Of a stretch of DNA of 64,000 nt, positions 1-8,178 are shown piece after piece; positions within the stretch are counted from its first letter, which is position 1, and the number at the start of each line of letters is the position of its first letter. The stretch lies in contig CAVWEI010000006.1 of the NCBI GenBank assembly GCA_963753845.1, forward strand, positions 124,001 to 188,000, given 5' to 3'. A model generated the notes under the pieces. It made no database searches, had not been told where the DNA came from, and was given only the letters and a program-made list of their open reading frames with translations. Made by a program: the position numbers and the translations under genes. Source of the DNA: Thiosocius sp963753845 (GTDB taxonomy: Bacteria > Pseudomonadota > Gammaproteobacteria > Chromatiales > Chromatiaceae).

Positions 1-13
1 CCTCAGGTTAGGG

Positions 14-277
14 TCAGGCCGGCCGGTCGTTGTCCACCTGCTTTCCCAAGCCGATCAACTTGGGGAGTGAGAGGACCGAAAAGGCACCGGAAAAGACCAC
101 CATGCCAACGATCAGCAGCGGCGGTATATCGATGCCGAGCAAGGGGCCTGCGATGGCCAGCATCATTGCCGACAGCCATGCAACCAGTCCGGCTACGCTC
201 AGCATGGTTCCCGCCCGATTCCCCGGTTGATTCGCCTGTGCCGGTGAATAAGAAGTAGAGGTATGCATGTCATCCAC
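14..277 (-). CDS. Small two-helix membrane protein, unknown function
   Basis: An 87-residue product whose core has two hydrophobic segments (roughly residues 25-45 and 52-72) separated by a short polar turn with Gly-Ile-Asp-Ile-Pro-Pro. The N-terminus is polar and the tail ends in a charged stretch. GTG at 277 and ATG at 268 are both possible starts, and neither has a convincing ribosome binding site. I do not recognise the family. The hydrophobic pattern supports an inner-membrane protein, but nothing nearby suggests a role. Confidence 0.55.
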   Translation of the reverse strand: MDDMHTSTSYSPAQANQPGNRAGTMLSVAGLVAWLSAMMLAIAGPLLGIDIPPLLIVGMVVFSGAFSVLSLPKLIGLGKQVDNDRPA

Positions 278-804
278 CCTGTCTCGTCTGCCTTGGCTGT
301 TGTTTTTGGATCTGATGCGCGGTCATGTTCGACTCGGCGGAGGAAGTAAAGCAAATGATGTGCCAGTTGCGGAATCATACATTGAAACAATCAGTTAAAG
401 GGTTTTCTAATGAACATTAAACGCGTATGCGCGCATAGTCGACGCGAAATGCCGCGATGACGGCTAATTGGCGCGATATTTCGCGCCAGTCTGGCCAAAT
501 AATCTCGCGTACTACCCGGACAGTCTCAGACGCGGCGGCTTGGCGCCCTCGAAGACCGCTTGGACGCGAAATGTCGCGCCAAATCCGTTGCAAGCACACC
601 CTGATGACCCGTCCACACCCGGCCTGCGACTCAGTCGACTTTACTTCCCGCGGTTCGGTACGGGCCGCCCGGCGTCCGGCCCAGCCCAGCCGGCTGCGCA
701 CCGCTGTCTGCCGGATGAACCAGGTCGCAGGATCTGCATCCGGCATCGCGCCTGACGCGGGTGTCGGTATAGTTGCAGGCGAATTGTTCAACCCGGGGTT
801 CAGA
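278..804. other. Intergenic region with three related inverted repeats
   Basis: No convincing gene is visible, although an open frame runs through from 457 into the next CDS. Between 441 and 581 there are three related GC-rich palindromic motifs. One, at 469-488, is a perfect 8-bp inverted repeat with a 4-base spacer (TGGCGCGA / TCGCGCCA). The copy at 561-581 has one extra base in its left arm. The copy at 441-456 is degenerate. They could be operator sites or a small dispersed repeat; sequence alone does not decide. Confidence 0.5.
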
Positions 805-1836
805 GTGCTGCCGCGTCTGCTTGTCTTGACCATCGGCCTTTCGGCGCAGCCGGCTGCGGCTGACCCCTGCCTTTTCGACGCGGATCAGTCCGGTATGGGT
901 GTGGGCGTCTATTTCGACCAGGACATGTTGGTGCCCGGCGCCAACGACGATCGCGACTACACCATGGGCCTCGGTGTTGAGGTCTTCCAGGATCGGGGGC
1001 CGCTGTATCTCATGGGAGGGATTTTCAAGCGACTCGATCCGCTGCTCGGTCTCGATCGGCGCTGCGGACGCGTCTATCGGAGTTTCCTCCTGGGTTCTGT
1101 CACCTACACGCCCGACGACATCGGCGATCCTGAGCCGATCTACGACGATCGGCCTTATTCCTCATTGCTCTACCTGGCGAACAAGCAGGTGGTGGCTGAC
1201 GACGACCGCGCCCTTGGCGTGGAACTGATGGTGGGTGCCCTGGGGTTGAACGTCGCCAACCAGGTGCAGACCAGCCTGCATCAGTGGTATCGGGATGTCA
1301 CCGGCAGCACGGAACCCGTGAATCCCGAGGGCTGGCAATACCAGATCTCCGATGGCGGCGAGCCCACGGCGCGTCTGCGCGTGACCGATTCCCGTCGCTT
1401 CGCCGGTGGAAACAACTGGGATCTGGCGCACTCCTGGGACCTCAATCTCGGCTTCCAGACCAACGCAGGGATCGGTCTCAGCGGCCGACTCGGGCAACTG
1501 GGCAGCCCCTTCTGGAGCACCCCTTACGACCCGATCAACCGGGGCAACTTCGTGCCGGTGATGAGGAGCGATGAACTCTATCTCTGGGGTGCTGCCAGAC
1601 TGCGGGCCGTGGCCTACGATGCCCTCCTGCAGGGCCAGTTTCGCGAAAGCGAGGTGACCGTGGACTACGACGATATGCGCAAACTGGTCTGGGAGGCGGG
1701 TGTCGGTGTGACCAAGGGCTGGTCCGGGTTCCAGCTGACCTTTTCGATCAATGCCAAGGCCGGTGACACCACGCTCTCAAAGGCCCCACAGGAGCACCTC
1801 TGGGGCGGCTTGTACCTGAGCCGGCATTTCGACTGA
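805..1836 (+). CDS. LpxR-like outer-membrane lipid A 3'-O-deacylase family protein (DUF2219)
   Basis: GTG at 805 gives 343 residues with an N-terminal signal peptide (hydrophobic 3-15, predicted cleavage after Ala-Ala-Ala at 19). The mature start carries the Asn-Asp pair (47-48) followed by DRDYTMGL. A DDRPY motif sits at 114-118 and a conserved-looking His at 159 lies in a segment like the LpxR catalytic helix. LpxR enzymes are 12-stranded barrels that remove the 3'-acyloxyacyl group of lipid A. The alternating beta-barrel texture and C-terminal aromatic (ending His-Phe-Asp) fit. A longer frame reaches back to 457, but its composition before 805 does not look coding. ATG at 715 is the alternative start. 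Enzymatic activity is inferred from family membership. Confidence 0.72.
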   Translation: MLPRLLVLTIGLSAQPAAADPCLFDADQSGMGVGVYFDQDMLVPGANDDRDYTMGLGVEVFQDRGPLYLMGGIFKRLDPLLGLDRRCGRVYRSFLLGSVTYTPDDIGDPEPIYDDRPYSSLLYLANKQVVADDDRALGVELMVGALGLNVANQVQTSLHQWYRDVTGSTEPVNPEGWQYQISDGGEPTARLRVTDSRRFAGGNNWDLAHSWDLNLGFQTNAGIGLSGRLGQLGSPFWSTPYDPINRGNFVPVMRSDELYLWGAARLRAVAYDALLQGQFRESEVTVDYDDMRKLVWEAGVGVTKGWSGFQLTFSINAKAGDTTLSKAPQEHLWGGLYLSRHFD

Positions 1837-1936
1837 CGGGCGCCCCGTATGCTTGATAAAACGCCAGCCTGGAAATCTCGCCGGTTGGGTGGATTTGCAG
1901 ACTAGAATTCGGTCGATAGCCGAAAATGGACGCAGA

Positions 1937-3421
1937 ATGAACAACAATTCCGAAAACTTTGCCATTGCGGACCTCATGGCCATCAGCGGCGTCGGCTTCG
2001 GGACCAGCGGTGCCCGCGGCCTGGCGGACGCGATGACTGATCGTGTCTGTTACATCTATACCGCTGGTTTTCTCCAATATCTGGAACAAGCGGGTGCGAT
2101 ACATCCGGGTGATGCAGTGGCGCTGGCCGGGGACTACCGTCCCAGCACGCCAAGAATCATGGCTGCCACCGTGGCCGCCATGTTGGATCTCGGATACAGG
2201 CCGGTCAACTGCGGCAACATCCCCAGCCCGGCAGTCGCTGATTATGCCATCGGCGAGCGAATCGCCAGTTTGATGGTCACCGGCAGCCATATTCCCGATG
2301 ACCGCAACGGGATCAAGTTCAACACCCCCCAGGGTGAGGTGTTGAAGGCGGACGAGGCCGGTATCCGGAAGCAGATCGTTAAGGCACCGCGTGCCCGGTT
2401 CGACGACCTGGGGTGTTTCAATACCCGCCCTGATCTGCCACCCGAGGACAGCACGGCCTATCGGCGTTACCTGTCACGCTATCTGGACTTTTTTCCCGCC
2501 CAATGCCTGGCCGGAAGCAGGGTCCTGGTGTATGAACATTCCACGGTTGCGGCCAAAGCCATGACCGAGATCTTCAGCGGACTGGGTGCCGACGTGATGC
2601 GCCGCGGTTACTCCGACAGATTCATCCCGGTCGATACCGAGGCGGTGCGACCCGAGGATATTGCGCTGGCGAAGGCTTGGGCCGAAGCCGAGCACTTCGA
2701 CCTGCTGGTATCGGCCGACGGCGACGGCGACCGGCCGCTGATCGGTGACGAGCATGGCAACTGGATGCGTGGAGACGTGACCGGGATCCTGGCGGCACAC
2801 TTCCTCGACGCAGAAGCTGTCGTCACACCGGTCAGCAGCAACAGCGCACTGGAAAAATCCACCTGGTTTCCGCGGATCCTGCGCTCGAGGATCGGCTCAC
2901 CCTACGTCATCGAGGGTATGCAGCAGTTTCTCGAGGACGGTGTCCGCCGTGTGGTGGGCTACGAGGCAAACGGCGGCTTTCTGACCATGACCCCGCTGGA
3001 GATGGAGGGCCGAAGGCTGGGCGCCCTGCCGACCCGCGATGCGGTGATCGTTGCCCTTGCGGTGCTGCTGCTGGCACGGCGACACGGTATGCCGCTGTCC
3101 CGGCTTGGCACCCTGCTGCCGCCGCGCTTCACCGCCAGCGACCGCCTGAAGGAGTTTCCCACTGCGTTGAGCGCCCGTCATATCGGCCGATTGGCGGAAA
3201 GCCGTGGTGCGATCATGGAGCAGTTCCCGGAAATGGGGCCGGTTGCAGACGTGGATCAGACTGACGGTCTGCGTGTTACATTTGAAAACGGAGAGGTTGT
3301 GCACTTGCGCCCTTCGGGAAATGCGCCCGAACTGCGCTGTTACACCGAGGCAGATTCCGCGGAGAGGGCACAGGCATTGAATGCCGAATGCCTTGCCCTG
3401 CTGGATGGCTGGCGAGGGTGA
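1937..3421 (+). CDS. Phosphomannomutase/phosphoglucomutase family protein
   Basis: 494 residues in the alpha-D-phosphohexomutase superfamily. Visible landmarks are the N-terminal GTSGARG loop, the phosphoserine loop at 115-118 (Thr-Gly-Ser-His, catalytic Ser 117), the Mg-binding DGDGDR at 261-266, a sugar-binding GYEANGGF loop, and the phosphate-binding RPSGNAPE from 458. The active-site loop reads TGSHIP rather than the common TASHNP, as in the ManB-like branch. It interconverts hexose 6- and 1-phosphates and would feed nucleotide-sugar and envelope polysaccharide synthesis. ATG 1937 is chosen because upstream in-frame codons lack family similarity. The exact sugar preference cannot be read from the sequence. 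Confidence 0.85.
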   Translation: MNNNSENFAIADLMAISGVGFGTSGARGLADAMTDRVCYIYTAGFLQYLEQAGAIHPGDAVALAGDYRPSTPRIMAATVAAMLDLGYRPVNCGNIPSPAVADYAIGERIASLMVTGSHIPDDRNGIKFNTPQGEVLKADEAGIRKQIVKAPRARFDDLGCFNTRPDLPPEDSTAYRRYLSRYLDFFPAQCLAGSRVLVYEHSTVAAKAMTEIFSGLGADVMRRGYSDRFIPVDTEAVRPEDIALAKAWAEAEHFDLLVSADGDGDRPLIGDEHGNWMRGDVTGILAAHFLDAEAVVTPVSSNSALEKSTWFPRILRSRIGSPYVIEGMQQFLEDGVRRVVGYEANGGFLTMTPLEMEGRRLGALPTRDAVIVALAVLLLARRHGMPLSRLGTLLPPRFTASDRLKEFPTALSARHIGRLAESRGAIMEQFPEMGPVADVDQTDGLRVTFENGEVVHLRPSGNAPELRCYTEADSAERAQALNAECLALLDGWRG

Positions 3422-3478
3422 ACCGGCGGCAATGACGACGCGGTGCGCCTTCTCGTCCCCGCCAAGAGAGGAGAACAC

Positions 3479-3778
3479 ATGCAGGACTACAACGAGAAGA
3501 GAAACTATCCCCGCATGACCATCGAGTGTCCGGCAAATTTCAGAATTGTCGGTGGAGCAGGGGGTGGCGCCATCGTCAAGAATCTGAGTGGCGGCGGTCT
3601 GCTGATGTCGATCGACCACGAGATTGCCGAGGGCTCGGAGATGCGGATCGAGATCAAACCGGTCAACGACATCACGCCGCCGATGGTGGCCGAGGTGAGG
3701 GTGTTGCGCTGCACACCTGGCGCCGACCCGGAGGAAGACTATTCCGTCGCCTGCCAGATCAGCCGACTGCTCGGTTGA
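3479..3778 (+). CDS. PilZ domain protein
   Basis: A 99-residue single-domain protein. It contains the RxxxR-like start (EKRNYPRM) and a downstream NLSGGGLLM segment, the two halves of the c-di-GMP binding signature of PilZ domains (RxxxR and D/NxSxxG). An AGAGAGGAGAA purine stretch just upstream of ATG 3479 is a strong ribosome binding site. Stand-alone PilZ proteins act as c-di-GMP receptors affecting motility or exopolysaccharide output. The partner of this one cannot be told. Its stop overlaps a possible TTG start of the next small ORF. Confidence 0.82.
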   Translation: MQDYNEKRNYPRMTIECPANFRIVGGAGGGAIVKNLSGGGLLMSIDHEIAEGSEMRIEIKPVNDITPPMVAEVRVLRCTPGADPEEDYSVACQISRLLG

Positions 3779-4038
3779 GCGGTCTGCTCGACGAGGTCGT
3801 CGCGGAGGTCGCGGCGGCGCCGCATTCCGCCGCGGCCCTGACACTGTATGCGCTGGTCTCGACCCTGGAGTTGGAGCGGGCTGGCTGTCTGTTCAAGCTG
3901 GTCAAGCTGCGGGACCTGTCCATCCCCCAGCGCCGGCTGGCATACCGACTGATGGACATGATGGCGGCGGGCGACTTTGGCGGTGACGCCTGGCGAGAGG
4001 CCAAGACCCGGATGGATGACCTGGTCCGGGCGGGCTGA
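3775..4038 (+). CDS. Small helical protein translationally coupled to the PilZ gene, unknown function
   Basis: An 87-residue frame that can start at TTG 3775, overlapping the PilZ stop (TTGA). It is predicted largely helical, with alternating Leu/Ala and charged residues and a polar, basic C-terminal half. Codon usage is GC-rich and similar to neighbours. No ATG is available before the last 30 residues, so the gene depends on a rare start. I do not recognise a family. The overlap and coding-like composition are the only support, and it could instead be a spurious downstream frame. Confidence 0.45.
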   Translation: MSGLLDEVVAEVAAAPHSAAALTLYALVSTLELERAGCLFKLVKLRDLSIPQRRLAYRLMDMMAAGDFGGDAWREAKTRMDDLVRAG

Positions 4039-4046
4039 ACGGGCCG

Positions 4047-4718
4047 CTACCTGGCGGCCGGGTTCATGATGACGCCTTCCGGCATCACGAAGTCGCGCGG
4101 CTGCTGATACTCCAGCACCTCGCGCGCCTCGTCGTCGATCAATACCGAGAGGCCGAGTTCGGGGTAGAACCAGCTCACCGCCCGTTCGTTTTCCTGCAGC
4201 CAGGCGGCCGGCTCGCCGAAGCGGCTCCGAAAGAACTCCTCATCCAGATTGCGTGTTCCCGGAATGTAGGTGATGACCGAAAGCCGGCGGGCCGCATGTA
4301 TCGATGGCGCATCGTTCAGGGGATACTTCCAGTCGCCGCTGGGCGAGCCCTCGCGACGCGAGCTGCCATCGCGCAGACGTTCGAGGTCCGCGCGGTCGGC
4401 CGCGAGTCCGGCCACCACCTTGGCCTTGAGCGGACCGAACTGCACATTGCCGAAGTATGCCTCCAGCACCATCCCGCCGTCCCTGGGCTCGAACACCGCC
4501 AGTCCCTCCAGGGCACCGAATTTTGCCATGGCGTCGGCCAGGGTCGCACTGCCGAGTTCGATATCGAACACCCGGCTGCTGCCGTCCGGATTGACAGTAA
4601 TCTGCCACGGCAGGTCAGTCCTCGGCTGCAGGGCGTCAGGCCCGGGGGTGGGCGCAAACAACTGAAGGGCAAGCAGCAGGATGGCGACCACCGCCAGGAT
4701 TCCGAGCGGTATCCTCAT
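4047..4718 (-). CDS. Membrane-anchored hypothetical protein upstream partner of serB
   Basis: 223 residues with a single N-terminal hydrophobic helix (about 5-23) and no lysine-rich export motif, so probably an inner-membrane anchor with a periplasmic domain. The rest is a mixed alpha/beta domain containing the phrases VFDIELGSATLADAMAKFG and GEPAAWLQENERAVSWFYPELGLSVLIDD. The start codon overlaps the serB stop (ATGA at 4715-4718), so the two are probably translationally coupled. No enzymatic motif is visible. I cannot assign a function. Confidence 0.7.
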   Translation of the reverse strand: MRIPLGILAVVAILLLALQLFAPTPGPDALQPRTDLPWQITVNPDGSSRVFDIELGSATLADAMAKFGALEGLAVFEPRDGGMVLEAYFGNVQFGPLKAKVVAGLAADRADLERLRDGSSRREGSPSGDWKYPLNDAPSIHAARRLSVITYIPGTRNLDEEFFRSRFGEPAAWLQENERAVSWFYPELGLSVLIDDEAREVLEYQQPRDFVMPEGVIMNPAAR

Positions 4719-5929
4719 TCCCTGGCCTCGCGGTCCCTGACTCCAAGCAGGTACAGGATGCCGTCCAGGCCCAGGGTGGAGATCGCGTGCCTGGCATTCT
4801 CCTTCACCAGCGGCTTGGCGTGAAAGGCGACGCCGAGGCCCGCGATCGACAGCATCGGCAGGTCGTTGGCGCCGTCACCGACCGCGATGGTCTGACGCAT
4901 ATCGATGCCAAGTTCGCCGGCCATGGTGCGCAGCAACTCCGCCTTCTTTTCTCCGTTCACGATCTCGCCCTTCACCTCACCGGTAAGCTTGCCCGCGCGG
5001 ATATCCAGGTGGTTTGCCGATACGCAGTCCAGGCCAAAACGCTCTTTCAGATGATCGGCGAAGTAGCTGAATCCACCGGACAGGATGCCGACCTTGTATC
5101 CCAGACGCTTGAGGTTGGAGATCAGCCTGTCTGCACCCTCGGTGATCGGCAGAGACTGCGCGATCTCTGCCAGGACCGATTCGTCCAGCCCCTTCAGGGT
5201 GGCAAGGCGCCGCTCGAAACTTTCGTTGAACGGGATCTCTCCGCGCATCGCCGCCTCGGTAATCTCCGCAACCTTTGCACCGACCCCGGCGGCCTTGGCC
5301 AATTCGTCGATGACCTCGCACTGGATCAGAGTCGAGTCCATGTCGAACACGATCAGGCGGCGGTTGCGGCGGTAGATGTCGTCGGCCTGGAAGGCGACGT
5401 CCACCTCATCATCGCGGGTGATGGCGAGCAGGTCGTGGCGCAGGCGCTCGGGGTCGTCTGACTCGCCGCGGATGGAAAACTCGACGCAGGCGCGACGTCT
5501 GGGGTTTTGCCCGCGCAGCGAGAAACGCCCGGACAGTCGGGTGATGGCATCTATGTTGAGGCCATGCCGCGACACCACCTCGGCCACATGGCTGATGTTT
5601 GCGGCACTGAGTTTGCGTCCCAGCAGGGTGACGATGAAGCGGGGCCGGCCCTGGCTGCCCACCCAGTTCTCGTAATCGTCTTCGGCTATCGGCGCGAAGT
5701 CGATCTCGAGTTTGTGCCGATGGGCAAGGAAAAGCAGTTCCTTCATCACGGCGCCGGATTCCGCCGCGTCCGGTATCTCGATAAGCAGGCCGAGATTGAG
5801 CCGGTCGTGGATCACGGCCTGGCCGATATCCAGCACATTCACCCCATGTTGGGCCAGGGTGCCTGTGAACTCGGCAGTCACGCCGGGATGGTCGTTTCCA
5901 CTGATGGTCAGAAGGAAGAGTTCACGCAT
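4715..5929 (-). CDS. serB: Phosphoserine phosphatase with N-terminal ACT domains
   Basis: 404 residues. The first ~180 hold two ACT-like regulatory folds (ISGNDHPGVTAEFTG and RFIVTLLGRKLSAANIS starts). The C-terminal half is the HAD phosphatase: DMDST nucleophile motif with Asp 196 and Asp 198, then a Ser/Gly-rich motif (LSGGFSYF) and VGDGANDLPML near the end. It hydrolyses O-phosphoserine to serine, the last step of serine synthesis. This long, tandem-ACT form is usual in Pseudomonas-type gammaproteobacteria, whereas the E. coli protein is shorter. Followed by, and overlapping, the membrane protein gene. Confidence 0.95.
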   Translation of the reverse strand: MRELFLLTISGNDHPGVTAEFTGTLAQHGVNVLDIGQAVIHDRLNLGLLIEIPDAAESGAVMKELLFLAHRHKLEIDFAPIAEDDYENWVGSQGRPRFIVTLLGRKLSAANISHVAEVVSRHGLNIDAITRLSGRFSLRGQNPRRRACVEFSIRGESDDPERLRHDLLAITRDDEVDVAFQADDIYRRNRRLIVFDMDSTLIQCEVIDELAKAAGVGAKVAEITEAAMRGEIPFNESFERRLATLKGLDESVLAEIAQSLPITEGADRLISNLKRLGYKVGILSGGFSYFADHLKERFGLDCVSANHLDIRAGKLTGEVKGEIVNGEKKAELLRTMAGELGIDMRQTIAVGDGANDLPMLSIAGLGVAFHAKPLVKENARHAISTLGLDGILYLLGVRDREARE

Positions 5930-5930
5930 T

Positions 5931-6209
5931 TCAGTCGAGGTTGCCGTGATACATGGCGGGTTGCAGCTGCGGCGGCATCTGCAGGTGAAAGCCCTGGTCG
6001 CGCAGGTTGGCCATGACCTTGCCCACGTCCTCCCGCGCCAGTTTGCGGTCCGGGCTCAGTTCGAGTTCGATGACCAGGATGGGTTCGCCGAAACTCTCCA
6101 GGAGGGCGGCTGGAAGCGTATCGAAGCCATCCTCTTGTGCGAGGTAAATATACATCTCCTGTTTGCGCGGGCTGCGATATACCCAGCAAGGCAGGTTGCT
6201 CTCGGCCAT
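5931..6209 (-). CDS. YcgL domain protein
   Basis: 92 residues matching the small YcgL (DUF709) family: the start CWVYRSPRKQEMYIYL, then an FGEP(I/V) strand and the RKLAREDVGKVMANLRDQGFHLQMP segment that defines the family. Function is unknown; in Enterobacteria it neighbours minC or rnd. Here it lies directly upstream of serB in the same direction, with a one-base gap, so it probably heads that operon. Confidence 0.88.
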   Translation of the reverse strand: MAESNLPCWVYRSPRKQEMYIYLAQEDGFDTLPAALLESFGEPILVIELELSPDRKLAREDVGKVMANLRDQGFHLQMPPQLQPAMYHGNLD

Positions 6210-6332
6210 GTCGTGTTACCTTTGAATGCGAGCACGAATTCTATACATATTGGGTGGTGCCTGCGTGCCCGGCCCCGGAACTTTCGTGCCTTTTCGCAAC
6301 TCTCCATGCTTGGTGGATAGGGGGAAGGCCAT

Positions 6333-6881
6333 ATGTCGTCAACCGCATTCCGGTACTTGTGCCTGGTGTTGGCCTTTGGGCTGATTGCGGCCTGTGCCAG
6401 CACGGTGCCAAAGGAATTGGCCGAAAAGCTGCCGGACGCGCCCTCGCCACCTGAGGTACAGGCCGAGCCGGGGCGTTATCTCGATAGCCAGGTGCGCTGG
6501 GGCGGGGAGATTCTCAGCGTGCAGAATCGCGCCAGCTCCACCGAGGTGGAGCTTTATGGCCGGCCGCTTTCGAGCGATGGTGAGCCACGTCCGGATGGCG
6601 GTGATGGCGTACGCTTCGTGGCCCGGGTGAAGGGATTCCTCGATCCCGCCGAATATCAGAAGGACAAACGCCTGACCGTGTATGGCCGGGTGGGCGGGAC
6701 TGTCACCCGGCCGGTGGGTGAGTACCCCTATGTGTATCCGGTGGTGGATGCCGATGTTTATCATCTTTGGCCGGTCTACCAGCCACCGGAGTCCTACAAC
6801 GACCCCTGGGGCCCTTGGGGTATATGGGGTGGCCCCTGGGGGCCATGGCGCCCTTACAGATATTATCCCTACAGGTGGTGA
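6333..6881 (+). CDS. Slp-type outer-membrane lipoprotein
   Basis: 182 residues with a lipoprotein signal ending in the lipobox Ile-Ala-Ala-Cys (Cys 21). The mature part contains VRWGGEILSVQNRASSTEVEL and GRPLSSDGEPRP, the signature of the Slp/YeaY starvation-lipoprotein family, followed by GYRVGGTVTRP-like beta structure. The C-terminal ~30 residues are very Trp/Pro/Gly/Tyr-rich (PWGPWGIWGGPWGPW), a low-complexity tail that Slp of E. coli lacks. Likely an outer-membrane-anchored envelope protein. A related gene follows after three bases. Confidence 0.85.
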   Translation: MSSTAFRYLCLVLAFGLIAACASTVPKELAEKLPDAPSPPEVQAEPGRYLDSQVRWGGEILSVQNRASSTEVELYGRPLSSDGEPRPDGGDGVRFVARVKGFLDPAEYQKDKRLTVYGRVGGTVTRPVGEYPYVYPVVDADVYHLWPVYQPPESYNDPWGPWGIWGGPWGPWRPYRYYPYRW

Positions 6882-6884
6882 GTC

Positions 6885-7397
6885 ATGAAGCCGAGGATCT
6901 TTGTGCTGGTTCTACTGACCCTCGTGGCGAGTGGTTGTGTCACCAGTGAACGGCGAGCCGGCAGCGGCCCGACGCCGGCCCAGGTCATCCGGAGCGGTGA
7001 GGCGACTGGCGCTGTGCATTGGGGCGGACGGATCGTCAGGGTCGAGAATCTGCGCGACCGGACACTGATCGAGGTGCTGGCGTTCCCGCTGGACGGCGCC
7101 GGGCGGCCACAGACAGACCAGGCGGCGGAGGGGCGCTTCATCATTCAGAGTCCGGGGTTCCTGGAGCCACACGAGTACGCACCCGACCGCCTGATCGAGG
7201 TGCGGGGCACATTGGACGATTTCCGAAACGGCCGGGTGGGCGAGGCCGAATACCGCTATCCGCTGGTTATGGCCGGGCGACTGACCCTGCGCGCCGCGGA
7301 CACCGACGGATATCCGGGTGGCGGTACGCCGCAGTTCAATTTCGGTTTCGGCACCGGTACGTTTGGCAGCGGTGGCGGCGTGGGGATCAGCTTCTGA
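6885..7397 (+). CDS. Second Slp-type outer-membrane lipoprotein
   Basis: 170 residues with lipobox Ala-Ser-Gly-Cys (Cys 18). The mature protein repeats the family phrases of its neighbour (VHWGGRIVRVENLRDRTLIEVLAFPLD, RFIIQSPGFLEPHEYAPDRLIEVRGTL), so the pair arose by tandem duplication. The tail is Gly/Phe-rich rather than Trp-rich. ATG 6885 follows the first gene's TGA almost directly (TGAGTCATG), which indicates a two-gene operon. Function is as poorly known as for other Slp proteins. Confidence 0.83.
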   Translation: MKPRIFVLVLLTLVASGCVTSERRAGSGPTPAQVIRSGEATGAVHWGGRIVRVENLRDRTLIEVLAFPLDGAGRPQTDQAAEGRFIIQSPGFLEPHEYAPDRLIEVRGTLDDFRNGRVGEAEYRYPLVMAGRLTLRAADTDGYPGGGTPQFNFGFGTGTFGSGGGVGISF

Positions 7398-7442
7398 CGG
7401 CGATTCCGCGAAACCGGTCAGGTGCCTCGACCACTCAGGGCA

Positions 7443-7910
7443 TCAGGTCCGCCGCGGTGCAGGTATCGCCAGCTGCCGTCCCTCGAGGTGGGCGAGCACC
7501 ACCATCAGGAACTTGAACAGTGTCTTAAGGCGCGCACGCAGATCGATATTCTCAGCCCCCTGTTCGATCTTTTTCAGGATGGCGATGCGTTCGTACACGT
7601 TTTCGATCAGCCTGCCCGTGTCCCAGCCGTTGTAGCGGTCGAACTCGCGGATCCCGGCATAGGTGGCCGGGCCCAGTCTTCTCTTCTGCAATGCGCCCAG
7701 ATTGGTGCCCTGCTTGGTGGCTGCGCGAAATTCAACGTCTTCGAGGCCCGCCACGATCGCCCGCTGCGACAGGCCTTCACGGAGACCCTCGCGCAGGAAG
7801 CCCATGTTGTGTTGCATCTCGATCAGCAGGCGGCCCTTGGATGACCGGTTGGCACGGTACTTCGCTTGCTCGCTGTCGTAGATCTTGTAGAGGTCCTGGA
7901 TGATGCTCAT
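7443..7910 (-). CDS. Conserved hypothetical soluble protein, helical
   Basis: 155 residues, predicted mostly alpha-helical, with charged amphipathic stretches and no signal peptide or membrane segment. Composition and codon bias resemble neighbours, and the reading frame is clean, so I regard it as real. It opens with Met-Ser-Ile-Ile-Gln-Asp-Leu and has a central GLEDVEFRAATKQGTNLGAL segment. I do not recognise a family. The following 268 bases (7911-8178) hold no gene, only a 12-bp palindrome CCATAGCTATGG near 8010. Confidence 0.65.
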   Translation of the reverse strand: MSIIQDLYKIYDSEQAKYRANRSSKGRLLIEMQHNMGFLREGLREGLSQRAIVAGLEDVEFRAATKQGTNLGALQKRRLGPATYAGIREFDRYNGWDTGRLIENVYERIAILKKIEQGAENIDLRARLKTLFKFLMVVLAHLEGRQLAIPAPRRT

Positions 7911-8178
7911 CGTTCCGCCCGGATGCCCCGTTAGCCCACAAATTGCATGAAGGAATCGGAATTTCTGGGAAAACTGGCTAAGTAGCTTGGACTATCGCCA
8001 GAAGAGCCATAGCCATAGCTATGGGTCGAGGGGGATCGTTCAAGATGCAACGCCAGGTTTTCCAGAAAACCGATTAGGACAAACTGTAACTCGAACTGCA
8101 TGGGCCAGAATTAATCTACATACGATTTATGACGTGTTTTAAATGCGATATTGGGTCCGCCTTCATGCAATTTGCGGG

